Source: Macrocystis pyrifera
Taxonomy: Eukaryota; Sar; Phaeophyceae; Laminariales; Laminariaceae
Assembly: GCA_031763025.1 (NCBI GenBank)
Contig: JASSKH010000020.1
Location: forward strand, 124,001-188,000
Length of the DNA stretch: 64,000 nucleotides
Direction of reading: 5' to 3'
The translations under genes and the position numbers were made by a program. Below the pieces are notes generated by a model. It saw only the letters and a list, made by a program, of their open reading frames with translations. It made no database searches and was not told the DNA's origin. Shown here in pieces: positions 20,185 through 33,108 of the stretch (positions within the stretch are counted from its first letter, which is position 1; the number at the start of each line of letters is the position of its first letter).

Positions 20185-20815
20185 AGCCACAAATCTCAAG
20201 GTCTATCATTGCCCAGCGTGAACGTTCACAACGTCCCCGGATTGTCGAATGTACGCGTCTCAATGTACTCAAGTTCGTACACGTACCAGGTCAAGGTGCT
20301 GCGATTGTTTTCATACGGCTGACAGCAACAAAAATCGAAATCGAATCGAGAAACATACCACAAAAAAAGGAAAAACGACTGAAACAAAGCAAAATAATGA
20401 AATCTGGATAAAAAAAACGAAACACGTAAAAATATCAGAATTGATCGGGAGAAAATGATATGTACACGAAAAAAAGTGTACCAGGTAATCAAATTGGAGA
20501 AGACGTAGTGCAGTACATACGCCCACAACAACACCCACTTACGACTTGTTGTACGTGATGTTTTTTCTTGTATATATTAACATTTCCTGGTCTCCCTTGC
20601 TGTTTTGCGCTGCACAAAACCGATGCCATATGCGACCCATGATCTACACGCAAAAATCGCCCAAAACGTATGCGTTAAAATTAAGCAAAACATGTGAAAC
20701 TTCGTCACATACCACGTTCGGGGAAGAAGATTTTTTGTACTATTTTTCATACTTTCAAAATGAATTCCGCGTCATTTCTGCAATAAACAAAATAAAGTTG
20801 CCAAAAATAACACTA

Positions 20816-21941
20816 CAAATATTTTGATAAAGAATTGCGTTCGACGCAAACTCACACCTCTTGTACGATGCAAACATCATTGTTGCAGATACTTACGCGG
20901 TAAACGGCATTTCGCAGTTTAACTGCACCGACTGTCAACTTCATGCCCCTCTTCCCATCCCTTCTTCTCAAACATGCCAACGATTCAGTACCCCTCAACA
21001 AGCCCGACTTCTCTTTCGTTCAATATGACATGTTATATTTCGTGCATATATATATATATATCATACATACCAGTACATATATATATATATAACAACATAC
21101 ATACAAACAACAGTATACAATTAATCGAAAAATGTGTCATGCATGTTAAATTAAAAAAAAAAACTCAAACTATCGTTGCAAGAACATCCACAAACTAACG
21201 ACACCGTCACATGTAATTAAAAGTTCACGACAGGACGTCTGACAGTCGAGGTGCACTTGTTACGTTACGCAAGCGTTGCGGTAATACGTTTTTTCCTGTC
21301 GCCGCAACATGCTACGGAAGGTTGTGGTTCGCCACAAAACGTCCCGCAACGTACCCACAAGTGGCCACCTGTGCACCTCTGACCACAGCTGCTTCGATCA
21401 CGACCGATGAAGCAGGCCATCTCTGGTCCCGTGTTTGTATTAGCATCGTCTCCGTCTTGTTTCATGAAACCGTAAGACCTACTGCGTCAAAGATGGTTGG
21501 TTGTCGTCATTTTTGCGATTCCCTCGGCGCACTTCGACGCAGTCTACTCAACGACATGTGTGTTGTGATATGAGTAGAGCACCCATTCGTGAGGTGGTCC
21601 AGTAGTAGTGTATTCGCAGCGATGTGCACTCTTGTTGCAAGGTTCGAATTGCAGGCCGCTTCGGTAATGGCCTCACTTCAAATTTACAAGCAGAACAGGC
21701 TCTTGGCATTTCAGCCAAGCCGGAAACAGCTAGCAAGGCGAGAAAAATGGGGGGGGTTCGTTCATGTTATTTTCCTTCGCCCACGTACTGTAGATACAGA
21801 CGTCCACCTAGCGTAGGTTGGTTTGCCCAGGCAAGCACGTTACACGTTCAGCGAAAATTGAACACTGCTGGGTCGTACAGCAGTTTGCTGGACTCGAGAA
21901 TAAGTATCAAAGTAAGCTTGAACGAATCCGCGGGTTCCAGC
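20816..21941 (+). repeat. Segmental duplication, copy 1, ending at the scaffold gap
   Basis: Nearly identical to 24124-24757, but with about 480 extra bases (20943-21420, including AT-dinucleotide runs near 21045-21090) that the second copy lacks. It runs directly into the N block. Open frames in both copies show no domain. Confidence 0.9.
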
Positions 21942-22041
21942 NNNNNNNNNNNNNNNNNNNNNNNNNNNNNNNNNNNNNNNNNNNNNNNNNNNNNNNNNNN
22001 NNNNNNNNNNNNNNNNNNNNNNNNNNNNNNNNNNNNNNNNN
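21942..22041. other. Assembly gap (100 N)
   Basis: Exactly 100 undetermined bases, the conventional placeholder for a scaffold join of unknown size. Confidence 0.99.
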
Positions 22042-22899
22042 GGTTTCCAAATAGCACAATACAACGTGTCAGTATTCTTGCCGGGCGTTTCTTGCACCAT
22101 TCTTCTACTGCTTCCATAACATAACAGGTATCGCTGAAGACTCTCTCATGCTGATAGCATCATGTCTATAGGTCTAGCGTAGAGTCATTCGACGTATTGG
22201 CAGGGAATTGTTCTAAAAAGAAGAATCGGGTCGGCTTTAGTTTGACTGCTTTCAAATGCCTGCGTAACAACGCCTCCGCAAAGATCACGAACAATTCCCA
22301 CATCTCACTATCTACAGCTACCACCGCAAAATCAGCTTGACCGATGTGTTGCCCTTGGTGATGCGGTCACGTGGGTATGTTGAGAATTGAGAGTTTCACT
22401 GCTGGTATATACTTTGTGTTTTTGCTCAAAGGTGATTTGTTACTATTTTTCTGTAACCAGCTTAGCGTCACAAAGTCGGTGCCGGTTCTGAATAGGGAAA
22501 GGCCAGTGACGGGGCGGGGCGGACGTCGGACAACGGTTTTAACACGAATACAGACACTTTCTAGGCCAAGTGATGAAAACAAGTCGATTTCCTGCGGGCG
22601 AAATGCAAAAATCTTGTCGAAAAAGAAGGGCCCAGAAAAACAACGTTGCACAAGGAAACTCCAGCCTAAGCTTGAATCCTGTTTTCTATTTCGCGTTTAC
22701 GAAGGTATAGGTGTCCTGTGTGTATTGCCATCACACTCCACTGGTGTTGCTACCAACTACACAGTACATCAGTACACCCAAGTTTCGCGTTTATGATTTA
22801 TTCCACATATACTAAGTGTGTACAAAGGGCTCCTTGACAGCCGCCGGTCGCCAGCCTCATGTTCAAACGGTCGCCAGATTGAGTGCTGTGGTGCAATGC

Positions 22900-23998
22900 T
22901 TTAGGGGACCGGTGCACTAGGGGACCGCATCGATCATTTTTGCCTAGATAGCCGATGTACCATGGGGCCGAGTTCATGGCGGTGTGCTAAAGGACCGGTT
23001 TAGTGTGCATCCCGTTCAACGTTTCCGCGTTGAAACATATTTATTCGTCCAGATTGTTCAAGACTTTTCGTCGTGTCGTCGCAGTCGTAGCTCTGCGCAT
23101 ATTCTTCGTCAAGAGTTCTCTACCTGGGATAATGATACCAACTACGATTTCTAGTTTGAGTCAAACAATGTTTGAGGTTATTATTCCTAAAGTTTAACAC
23201 GTGAAGCCTAAGTCATTGTTAAAAACCAGATGACGGCAGACTCCGATTTCATATTCGGTATGAACGGTCGATGCAGGCAAAGTGTCATAAACCGACATAT
23301 TCGTTTGCAGATGAGGACTAGTCTTTTCTTCAAACCCAATCCTTTGACTTATTCCTATTCGTATCGAATCCACTGCGTGTTCGTACCGTTCAAGTTCGCT
23401 TTGTTGTGAGAACGCAGTAATGAATTCATCACTGATGTATCGGTGCAAGCGCAGGCCTTGTTCGGACCGGAGCGATGCAGTCATTTGTTTCACAATTACG
23501 TTGATATCTCGAACGATTTCGTGCACAGAAAGCTGCCACCAGAAGACTATCCATGGCTTCCAAACCTAATTCCTACCGATCAAACTGCCAACATGTATTG
23601 TGATCCCCCACCTATCCAGAGCCATCTATCTATTTACACATAAAATTCGATACATCGTCGAAAACACCACGGGTGGGTCAGTTTTGCAAACGTATAGGGA
23701 AGGGGGTGATCTCGGTCGACTGCGAAACTACGATTGCGACGACACGACGAAAGGTCTCGAATACAACAACCTCGACGAGAAACATCTTTCAACGTGTAAA
23801 CGTTGATCGGAATGCACACTAAATCGGTTCCTTGGCACGGCATCGTGGATTCGGTGCCTTGGTACAACCATTATATAGGCAATATGATCGAGGTCACCTC
23901 GTTGTACCGGTCCCGTGAGCAAAAACTTAGTACACCGGTCCCCAACGCACAAAGCCTATGTTCGGTCCGTTAATGCACCGGTCCCCTAATGCATTACA
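22900..23998. mobile_element. Foldback TIR element, family A copy 1
   Basis: The ends carry GGGGACCGGTGCACTAGG (left, about 22904) and its inverted relative TTAATGCACCGGTCCCC (right, about 23971). The inverted homology extends well inward: AACGTTTCCGCGTTGAAA and TTTTCGTCGTGTCGTCGCA on the left (23020-23090) are mirrored near 23735-23805. No transposase frame is visible, so it is non-autonomous. The same terminal motif is at both ends of 42507-43148. Confidence 0.75.
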
Positions 23999-24123
23999 GT
24001 GACGAAGGATGAAGATCAGACGTAATGCTAACAATAGAGAGCACTGTACAAACTGCCCACGCAATAACCAAGTGATGTGTTTTTGTAATGAGACTTTTCA
24101 TGTACAATCTTCGGTCACATGTC

Positions 24124-24757
24124 CAAATATTTTGATAAAGAATTGCGATCGACGCAAACTCACCTCTTGTACGATGCAAACATCATTGTTGCAGATACTT
24201 ACGCGGTAAACGGCATTTCGCAGTTTAACTGCACCGACTGTCAACCTCTGGTCCCGTCTCCGTCCGTCTGTTTCATGAAACCGTAAGACCTACTGCGTCA
24301 AAGATGGTTGGTTGTCGTCATTTTTGCGATTCCCTCGGCGCACTTCCACGCAGTCTACTCAACGACATGTGTGTTGTGATATGAGTAGAGCACTCATTCG
24401 TGAGGTGGTCCAGTAGTAGTGTATTCGCAGCGATGTGCACTCTTGTTGCAAGGTTCGAATTGCAGGCCGCTTCGGTAATGGCCTCACTTCAAATTTACAA
24501 GCAGAACAGGCTCTTGGCATTTCAGCCAAGCCGGAAACAGCTAGCAAGGCGAGAAAAATGGGGGGGGGGGGTTCGTTCATGTTATTTTCCTTCGCCCACG
24601 TACTGTAGATACAGACGTCCACCTAGCGTAGGTTGGTTTGCCCAGGCAAGCACGTTACACGTTCAGCGAAAATTGAACACTGCTGGGTCGTACAGCAGTT
24701 TGCTGGACTCGAGAATAAGTATCAAAGTAAGCTTGAACGAATCCGCGGGTTCCAGCC
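24124..24757 (+). repeat. Segmental duplication, copy 2
   Basis: Second copy of the sequence at 20816-21941, closely matching except for the 480-base difference and a few small indels (for example a longer G run at 24560-24570). Confidence 0.9.
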
Positions 24758-27196
24758 ACGGACTTCATGGTTACCTGTTACAGCAGTAGTAGAAATACGG
24801 ACGGTTGCTCGCTTTTTTTCTAGGAACAGCTTTTTGCGATTTTTCAAAGTACAGCGAATTTATTCCAAGGTTGTCTCGTCAATATTTCGGAGGGGGAACG
24901 GAAAAGATAACATGAACAGGAAGAAAGATAAAAAGGCATGAGTCTTGTTTTTCACTGGTACGTATGCGATAGGCGCGGGTGAGCGGGCCTGTAATGAAGA
25001 CTGACATAAACCTGATACGCTCAAAGATGGGATAGGCCCTAAGATCACCCCTAGGACGCATTCTTAACACGTGTGAGCCTTGAACTTGTTAACACTTATT
25101 GTCGTTCACATATTGAGTGTTGAATGAAGGGGTCCGTGGTCACGGAAAGGAGCTGGAGCGCTGAAAATTTCCCAAAAACCTTAAAGGGTACGATAACGAC
25201 TGAAACAGTATTAATAGTGCGGACACTTTTTGAGAGGGGATGTGAACGGGTGGAAAAAAACAGTTTTATATGAAAACACACGTATGGTGCAGCATGTGAC
25301 GTGTGAAGCATGTAACGTGTGACGTTATTGCGGAGTCCTTCGGGAACAAACATGCAGACCATCAGGAGGAGATAAGTTTGGAGATTTTGATCGCTTCTTT
25401 CAGGCCGAAATTCACGTACATCAGTTTAGCTTGTACATGGTACCAAGTACGTGTGGACGTTGTGACTCACCTATGTGCAGGAGAGGCTTGTACAAAACTT
25501 GGTGCAAAATGCAGGTCATAGTGGTCAATGCGAGTCTTTCGGTCGCCCGGTGGTTTCGGCGGGAAATGCCACCAAAACACCAAGTGGAGCCGCGTAGCTG
25601 CCTCCGCCTACCTCGAGTCCCCCAAAACGTTCGGGTTCGGGTTCGGGTTCGGGTTCGGGTTCAGGTAGGGCCTGGGGGTGGATTCGTCTGGACCGACGTA
25701 CAACGTTCAGATTGACGTTGAACAATCTGCACCATGTTTGGTGCAGGCCGTATCTGCACATAGCGGGGGGCATACGGTGTGTCCCCTCATCATGCATGGC
25801 AGGCATTATTATCTCGTGCGGCTGCCGAGACAAGGAAGGGCGCTCGCCCCTCCTGTCAGACGACACAAGGCCGAACCAAGTCGTCCGAAGACCTGAACAC
25901 CAGGAGAGAACCCGGCAAGAACCCTTTCGTGTAAGTAACCTGCAGCAGGAAATGCAAGGGCCTAGTGAGATGGTATCTATACGTCCATGTAGCCATGGCG
26001 TCCTTGACAGCACCGTTTTATAAGTTTTTCGTGATTTGTGATGCTTTTTGGTTTGCGGCCGCTTCTTGTATTTGCTGGGCTTGATGCCTACTTCGATTTT
26101 AGATTGACGATCAAGTACGTTTTTTTTTTTTTTTTGGGGATCGCTGGGATTTGACTTGGATACGACAACTAAATCAAGCAGCCCCCGATCGTGTTCTTTG
26201 GGGCACGAAGCGCCAGGTACCGCTACCACTACGTATGTATGCGGCTAAAATTGCGCGCGTCGCTGATTCAGACGGCGTTATAACTTTATCATCAAGCTAT
26301 CTGGGGATTTGTCTCCGCTAGATTGCTCGATTTTGTTCGTTAATACCTGGAACCAGGCGTGTACGAACCGGAATATAGTGGCGGCTCACTGTTAAGAACG
26401 GCCAACTTGGCGTCCAACGTCGAACATTTTTTTTGTATGCTTTCGTCAGCTACGTAGCATATAATTTCACGGTTGCTCGTGATGTTATCCGTCAAAATGG
26501 AACCTTGCTCCACGTTTCTTGCTTGCTATTTGCGCACCGCGAAAGCTGCATGTCACGGATGAGCACAAAATGCGGGGATCTTCTCGAACATTCTGACTGG
26601 GCCACGGGCTCACGGGTGTGTATGTTGCGTTTCTGGCAGCAGGGGATTTTACTCTGAGCCGGCCTTCATAAATTTTGTAACACGTCCTTCTTGACGAGGC
26701 CCTCTTGACGGCAAAACTATTTTGTATTAACAACAGTTAGATGATGTGAATTTTAGCGTTTCTCTTCAAGTGGCAAAGTCCCGGGTAGCCTCGATTTTTA
26801 TGTTGGGTAAGTCGATCGTCTCTGTTTCTTGTTTGACCTTTTTTGTATGGTTTTGAGCATTTTGAGCTAGTTTTCTTGCAACCAATTTCTTGTATGTTCA
26901 GACATTTTGAACCAGTGTCATTCTCATTAAGAGTATAATGCCTGGTACCGGGTATTGCTGAAATGCGGATCCCACTGATGTACGCCCAGCTCCTGAATCT
27001 ATAGCAGCAACAGAGAGTTGAACAGAAGCAGCTCCCTCACCCTCATTCAGGTCTCCGTTCAGTCACCGGCCCGTCTGCTTGGTTTCGGGTAGCGTAAAAA
27101 CATCATGTTACATTTCAGGTAGAAACTGGTATGTACTCAAATTGAATAAAATACACACGCCACGAGCGATGTTTCTCGCCATGTATATATGCGGCG
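24758..27196. other. Repeat-derived spacer, no gene called
   Basis: Contains six tandem GTTCGG-type hexamers (25629-25664) and a T run (about 26118-26136) that on the minus strand forms an A tail after a B-box-like GTCAAATCCCAGC. A 234-codon minus-strand frame (25525-26229) spans both of these and is probably fortuitous. I see no domain. Confidence 0.45.
25629..25664 (+). repeat. GTTCGG hexamer array
   Basis: Five perfect GTTCGG units and a sixth as GTTCAG. It resembles a telomere-like hexamer but is interstitial and short. Confidence 0.9.
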
Positions 27197-27269
27197 TCTC
27201 CGGTGGCTTGGTAGGTGGTCCGCGTGCCTATCAAGATCAATTTCGTGGGTTCAAGTCTCACCGAGTGCA
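27197..27269 (+). tRNA. tRNA-like sequence, degenerate
   Basis: An A-box-like TGGCTTGGTAGG (27204) and a B-box-like GGTTCAAGTCT (27248) are 44 bases apart, the normal tRNA spacing, and the T arm GTGGG-TTCAAGT-CTCAC pairs. The acceptor and D stems pair poorly, so this is more likely a tRNA pseudogene or the head of a tRNA-derived SINE than a working tRNA. I do not assign an anticodon. Confidence 0.3.
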
Positions 27270-28379
27270 TGCTCGTAGGGGCTTTTTCTTGCATAAAAAA
27301 GATTGATTAGCGGAAAAAAGCGCGAGAGCGTGAGTTAGCTACATTCGATGAAAATCGACGAGCAGTGGGAATGCTGAACTGTATGCGCGATAAAAAATAA
27401 AAGGCACGTACCGGGGGGAATAAGGGAAGACACCTGTGACCACGGCTTGTCCAAAAGGTCCTCGAGGGTAAAACCTCTTACGAATTAGGCTGGAAAGTGA
27501 AAGTGATAAGTAAAAAAAAAAAAAACAAAAAAAAAAAAACAATATGAGAAATAAATGAAAAACTCTTGACCATCCTCGCGGAACTGCTTGATCGACATAC
27601 GTATATTTTGGCAATACCAAACCTGACTCCACCTCTACGCGAGGTGGTGTACACTAACCATCCTCTGTGACCAGGGTGCTGTGCATCCAAATTTCAGCAG
27701 TACGGATCACAACTGAAACACATCGTGCACCTCTCTCTGAAGAAAACGTGAAATATGCATACTTATGTACGTATGCCCTAAATACGTCCGCACACTGTTT
27801 TCTCAGACATCGGAACCGAGGCGACCGAACCGAGGCGACCGGAGACCGCATACAAAGGAAAGACACAGCAGTGTAGGTAAATTTATATTTTGTCTCTCTA
27901 GCAGTAGTACTTTCATCCAGTTCAAGGAAACCGCTCGAGAGCTAGGCAGCGTACACAAATCCGTGTGTACTTCGCTTGAACCACGTTAAAAACAGGTAGA
28001 ACATGAGGTTTCCCAACGCCTGGGCTGCGGTAAGTTCTACTACTACTACTAGTAGCGTATTGTGTTACGTACGTGTCTTTAGGGTGTACGTGTCTTTGGT
28101 CCAATATGACCCACAGGTATACCTAAGTTCAGCTCACCCGCTCTCAGGTCCTGTGCGCGGACCGCTGTTGTTCGTTTGACAACCTTCCACAAGGATCTAT
28201 TGACGTCCCGTTGAAACCGCACTAAGACCCGATTGCTCTTAGCAAAGCCCGAGATTCCTGCTCCCCTTGACACCGGCATAAGAGAGTCGAACCGGGACAA
28301 TGTACATGTAATATTTGATGTATGTAGGCAGTCACAATCTTGGCGCTCGTACGGGTAATCGTCAGGGATATAACTATTA
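27270..28379. other. No recognisable gene
   Basis: Contains A runs near 27512-27540 and a repeated CGAACCGAGGCGACC near 27818. No coding region can be supported. Confidence 0.5.
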
Positions 28380-28870
28380 ATAGCTGTTGCGCTGGCGCAA
28401 CATTTTGGTCAAAATGACCGTTTTCCGCTACAGCCTCGGAGGGCCTGATAGCGCGCAGTTCAACAGGCGGTTTTGGGCGTGCAACGTTTTGGGTGTTTTT
28501 TTTGCGGGCTTTGTTTTTTCGCCGTAGGCGAAAATCGAATTGAAACCCAGTTTTACAAAGTCGACTTTGGCGAAAAAACAAGTTGGACGCCCTTTTCTAA
28601 TTAGGCGCAGGCGATGTTTTTAGGCCCTTTTTCTATATATAGTAGAAAAAAAAAGAAGTAGGTTCCGATCCCGATACACGCCTTTTCGAGGTTCGGGAGA
28701 GGCGATTAAACGCACGTTGTTGCTTGGTTTTCGGGAATATGCTCGCGAATATATCGCATTTTTTTTTTACTCCGGCGGGCCCCTGCGGGGGGCCTGCGTG
28801 CTTTTTACGCGCAGCGGGCGTGTTGCGCGTCGCCTGTTGCGCTGGGTGCAACAGACGCCGGACCACTATT
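28380..28870. repeat. Cluster of GC-rich hairpins
   Basis: Short palindromes follow one another: TGTTGCGCTGGCGCAACA (about 28385), TTTCGCC-GTA-GGCGAAA (about 28517), a GGGCCCCTGCGGGGGGCC block (about 28776) and GTTGCGC...GTGCAAC (about 28836). Between them the sequence is AT-rich. Such clusters are typical of organellar intergenic DNA or plasmids, so a nuclear insertion of organellar or plasmid DNA is possible. The flanking 28724-29275 open frame has no domain I know. Confidence 0.5.
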
Positions 28871-30165
28871 AATAATTATGTCCCTTGTACTCGTGGTACT
28901 CGGTCTATCAAATATCAAATACCAGACATAATGCATTCACCTACGTATGATTTGTTTCCTGCATATTTTCATAATACGTCTATTATTCCAGGTGCGTATA
29001 TCATGACTAAATTGGGCTTCGCTCGTGCCGATCGTCCTCTCCGTTGGGTCACGCAGCGATCTTCCGACGATTATTCTGTTTCAGTCGGCCCGATCTTTCT
29101 CTCGGACGAGGCACGCCTCGGAAAAAAAGCGGATGAAACTGCTCCGAAACTTCACCGCCGTCATTTTCAGACTTCGAGTAGAGTTCACAATCAGTGTACC
29201 CGAATCTTTACGGATGTTTTTGACTCAAAATTGGGTAGCGTGGTCTGCACTTCGGAATCGTCGTCCGCAGTGTAGATATTTCCTGGGGTTACCTGTTCGA
29301 GACAACCAACAAGAATCCACACCAACGCCCAATTTAAACTATTGACTCGTAAAGTTATGAAAGGATAGAACTACAAAAACCAAAGGGTTACGTACGAGAA
29401 CAATGTGACCTTCATGCACATTGTATTTGGACTTAAAACCGCGTTAAAAACAAGTTTTAATTGTTGTAAAGTTGACAACGATCTTGAAAGATATATACAT
29501 ACCTGATATGCAGCATTATCGTACTGAGGACTGACTATGCCAGTAACATCTTCATAATTTTGTCTCCAATCACACACGGTCCTACAGCTTGTCATACTGG
29601 TCATCGAGTACCTGAGCCCTCCAAACCTCAAACATGACCGTCAACCTTACTTCCTTTTTGTTTCGTACAGCAGTGTCTCTTTTTTTTACAACACGCGTGT
29701 GCGATCGCAGGAGGCGTAGTAGTACTAATATTAATGCTATATTACCAGTATTAATTTTAATAGTAGCGGGCGGAACAGCAGCAGTAGGGACGCCTCTGTG
29801 CTTCGCCCCGCCGGCAGCAGTGCGCGTCGGGTTTTTCGCATTCACCTGTCCCACGAGCATGAAGGTTCGTCTTTCCGCTACATGTGTCTCGAGGATATCG
29901 GATACCCAGTACCCGTATGTCGTATAATTTTAACTTCAGCTGTTCGCAGTATATAGAGTGCTTTCAGGGGCCAAGGAAAGTTGAAGTATACACGTATATA
30001 CCTGGTACGAGTTTTTTTACAGAGGTTCTCATTTGCGGATGTCACTTTGTTTCACGATCTGCCGATTATTATGGTTTAGTTGATTGAAACAACCGTGCAT
30101 TCGTCGCTGCAAGTCCAGTACAACAAATCGCAAGGTCTATGTTTGCTTTCCAGTGTATGAGGGTA
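28871..30165. other. No recognisable gene
   Basis: Two overlapping plus-strand frames (to 29275 and 29025-29345) were inspected; neither shows a known family. No repeats stand out. Confidence 0.4.
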
Positions 30166-30479
30166 TACTTCCTCTGTCCCATAAGTCTGGGGAGTTATGT
30201 TTGTACGAGCCCTTAACGGTGTCGGATGTCTTAGGCGATAATATTTTTGAAATCTTGAGCGTTTTTTTCGGGTTGAAACACATTTTTTTATTTTTTCTTG
30301 CGCACTACCCTGCATGTGCTAGCGGCTAACAAAAAAGTAATCAGGCCACAAATGGCCGTATTTTGACCACTTTCCACTGGGGGGGGGGGGGGGCACTATA
30401 AAAAAACAACGCTAATAACCCCCAAGAATTATCCCCAACCCTAAACCTAACCCCCTTCTACTCAACGATCCATGTCGCA

Positions 30480-30842
30480 TCTCCCCCCATACTAAAACCA
30501 GTATAATAGTGACCCGACACTAAAAACAATACACTTGAGGGTCCCACATTAAAACCAAGACACTTGGGGGGCAAACCAAACAACAGTAGGCCGCCCCCTC
30601 TACTCAACGCTCCAACTCAACGATCCATGTCGCGTCCCCCCATACTAAAACCAGTACAAAAGCGTCCCCACACTAAAAACAGTGTAATAGCGTCCCCACA
30701 CGAAAACCAGTATGATAGCGTCCCCACACTAAAATCAATACACTTGGGGGTTCCACACTAAAACCAATACACTTGGGGGTACCGCACTAAAACCAAGACA
30801 CTTGGTGGTCCCTCACTAAAACCAATACACTTGGGGGTCGCC
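30480..30842 (+). repeat. Minisatellite of about 30-bp units
   Basis: Repeats of the type CACTAAAACCAATACACTTG followed by GGGGT or a variant (CCAGTATAATAGCGTCCCC) run through this stretch, about ten units. A larger unit starting CTCAACGATCCATGTCGC occurs twice (about 30461 and 30617). Confidence 0.85.
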
Positions 30843-30879
30843 AGGGGAAAACAAACGATTAGTTGTCCTCGCTATCACT

Positions 30880-31170
30880 GGGACTCGGTGCCAGCCACGC
30901 CCCAACCTTTGATGGAGTAAGCAGCGACGGCCGCCCTTTCCTTTCCTTGCTAGAAAGGTCGACTCACTCGTTAGCGTCGATCTGGCTCTTAACCTTTTGC
31001 CACAACTTCGTCGGGTACCGGGGACCAACGCCGTACTTTTCGCAGATCGGGGCCATCGAGCCCTGGGGCACCCACACCTTGCCCGGCGGAATAGCTAGCG
31101 CAACCTCCACCGCGATGGCAATGCGGCGGCCCATGGATAGCTCGCCGCCCTTGCAACAAGGGGGGGGGGG
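30880..31170 (-). pseudogene. Mariner-type transposase N-terminus, truncated and interrupted
   Basis: Reading the minus strand downwards from about 31150: GRRIAIAVEVALA, then ICEKYGVGPRYPTKLWQKV, then a stop at NE-stop-VDLSSK, then RKGRPSLLTPSKVGAWL. This matches the helix-turn-helix start of Tc1/mariner transposases, where a KYGV...KLW helix and a GRP linker hook follow each other. The DDE catalytic part is missing, replaced by the minisatellite. It cannot be active. Confidence 0.55.
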
Positions 31171-31476
31171 GGGGGTACTTGGGGGCAAGTCCATGGTATT
31201 GTGTTGTCTGTGGGCTACGTCCAGGGGTGGTAAACACGAATTCTCACAAAATATCTCAAAAAAATTACCAAAAAAAATCTGAAAAATGAGCCAAAAAGGG
31301 CATATTTTGACTTCATTTTAGTATGGACAACCGGCTTTTTATTTTTTTATTTTGCATCAGCTTCGTTAAGACTTCATCTTTCCAACGAACCTAACTATAA
31401 GATGGTGGGAAAAGTATAAGTGCACAAACAATTAGACGGCCATAACTCCCCAGACTTATGGGACAGAAGGAGTGTA

Positions 31477-33108
31477 TAAAATACTTTCAGTACCAGGGTG
31501 TCCTATGCTGCTTTCTTTCCTCCCTACTCGACTCAGTCAGGCTGCAAGCTCTTGCTCACTGCTGTTTATCCCAAATACGAAGGCCGAAAGCAGCATGAAA
31601 GCCAACAATAATATAGAATGTACCAGTTGTCCGATTTTTCCACGGAAAAAACTACGCCCATGCCATCCGGAAACATCAGATATATGGAGCATACGTATAC
31701 ATCGCGTACGTATACTTCGTACATACCACAGATGTTCGCAAAAAGATACTAAAATAATGATAAGGCAATCATTAACATTTCGAACGCACATAACTTCATG
31801 ATACGTACAGCACGCAAACGGAGATGCCGAACGTGTTACACCTCCGTATCAACTTGCCATTCACGAACCCAATTTTCAGCAAAAAAAATAAAAAATACCG
31901 TTACGAAGTAGATGAGATCAATTTCTACATAACCGTAGTACCATCTATTAATAACATCCAGCCTACATTGGGAAACGACGAGTACGGGGGATAAATGAAA
32001 TAGGACCAAATATTGTTAGTAAAAATAGGTAAATATATAGGTTTTTATCTATACCTTAGGTCCTACTGGTATTAACTATCGACCCCCGTAATACTGCATG
32101 TACATGGTAGGATGCAGCACGAATCGTAGTCTATTTATTAATAGTGGCGAACCATCCACGTACTATTTATAAGAGAAGAAAACGTATGTAACGCAGTAAG
32201 TAGAGCTCCAAAAAAGAAATGTCATTTCTGGAATTTCTGGGGTGCCGTTGAGCATTCACAGCCACAAGTACTGACGGCTGAAAAAAAAAAAATCCGATAT
32301 GTAAGAAAACATGTAAAATACGTCCCGCTAACGAGCGAAATGCTTATAATGTGGGGAGGACCCCCAAGTTCGACTCGACATCTATGGCACTTCCCATTCT
32401 TAGAGGGTGTAGCGTGTAGGACACGCCAGGTTTTGGTATAGGATCGGTGCTACGGACGACCTCACGAAACAACAATCAACGATGATGGGCGAGGTTGAGA
32501 GTGTGTGTGCGAGGCACGGGCCTTGCGTTCCAAACTGCAGTGATTACTTGACACGGGACAATGTCACTGCTGACGACATCTCTGCTGGCGACAACAATAG
32601 TCATGGAATATGGATGGCCACAGATGTACAATAAGATATAGGGATATCCACGACCTCGGCGAGTGGTGGGACCTCCGTGGGACAATATAATACCCATGCG
32701 ACGGTCTGGTCGAGAACTTGGAACCCACAATAACGGTTTTATTAATAAAACATTTGGGGACAAACTACGTGCAATTTGATTGGTTTGTCCGCGAAACGGG
32801 ACTGCAATCCTAAGAGGGTTAAGGGGACAACTTCTGCGCTGCTTGCTGCCATGAGGCGCGAGAGCAGAAAAAGAAAAAAATCTGAAGTGACAAATTTTGT
32901 TTGCCTGCCGAAGTGCATGCCCAAATATGTAAGTGCGAGGTAGAGCTCCACGCATCGCCTTCCGGGCCCCTTAGAAGTGGAGCGAAAAACAATTCGCACC
33001 CGATCTGAAGAGGCATCAATATCTCCGGGGTCTCTCCCTAGATGAATTGCAGATACAACATTCACACCGATCAATCACAGCTAATCTATCTACAGCAGTA
33101 CATACCTT
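31477..33108. other. No recognisable gene
   Basis: AT-rich spacer. The minus-strand frame 32476-32955 was inspected and shows no known motif. Confidence 0.45.

Larger units (their letters stand above)
30166..31476 (-). mobile_element. Mariner-like element with Stowaway-like ends
   Basis: Terminal inverted repeats: CTCTGTCCCATAAGTCTGGG (left, about 30173) and its inverse CCCAGACTTATGGGACAGAA (right, about 31448), next to TA dinucleotides on both sides. The ends resemble the CTCCCTCCGTCCCATAA type of plant Stowaway and mariner elements, which insert at TA. The interior holds a broken transposase N-terminus on the minus strand (30860-31190), a ~30-bp minisatellite (30480-30840) and two poly-G runs (30379-30394, 31158-31175). 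Confidence 0.7.

Noticed and set aside
26113..26200. A-tailed tRNA-like SINE on the minus strand
   Set aside because: A B-box-like stretch precedes the A tail, but the A box and anticodon region are not recognisable, so I did not list it as a separate element.
25525..26229. 234-codon minus-strand frame with a Pro-Glu repeat
   Set aside because: The repeat is the GTTCGG array read backwards and another part is a homopolymer; no domain.
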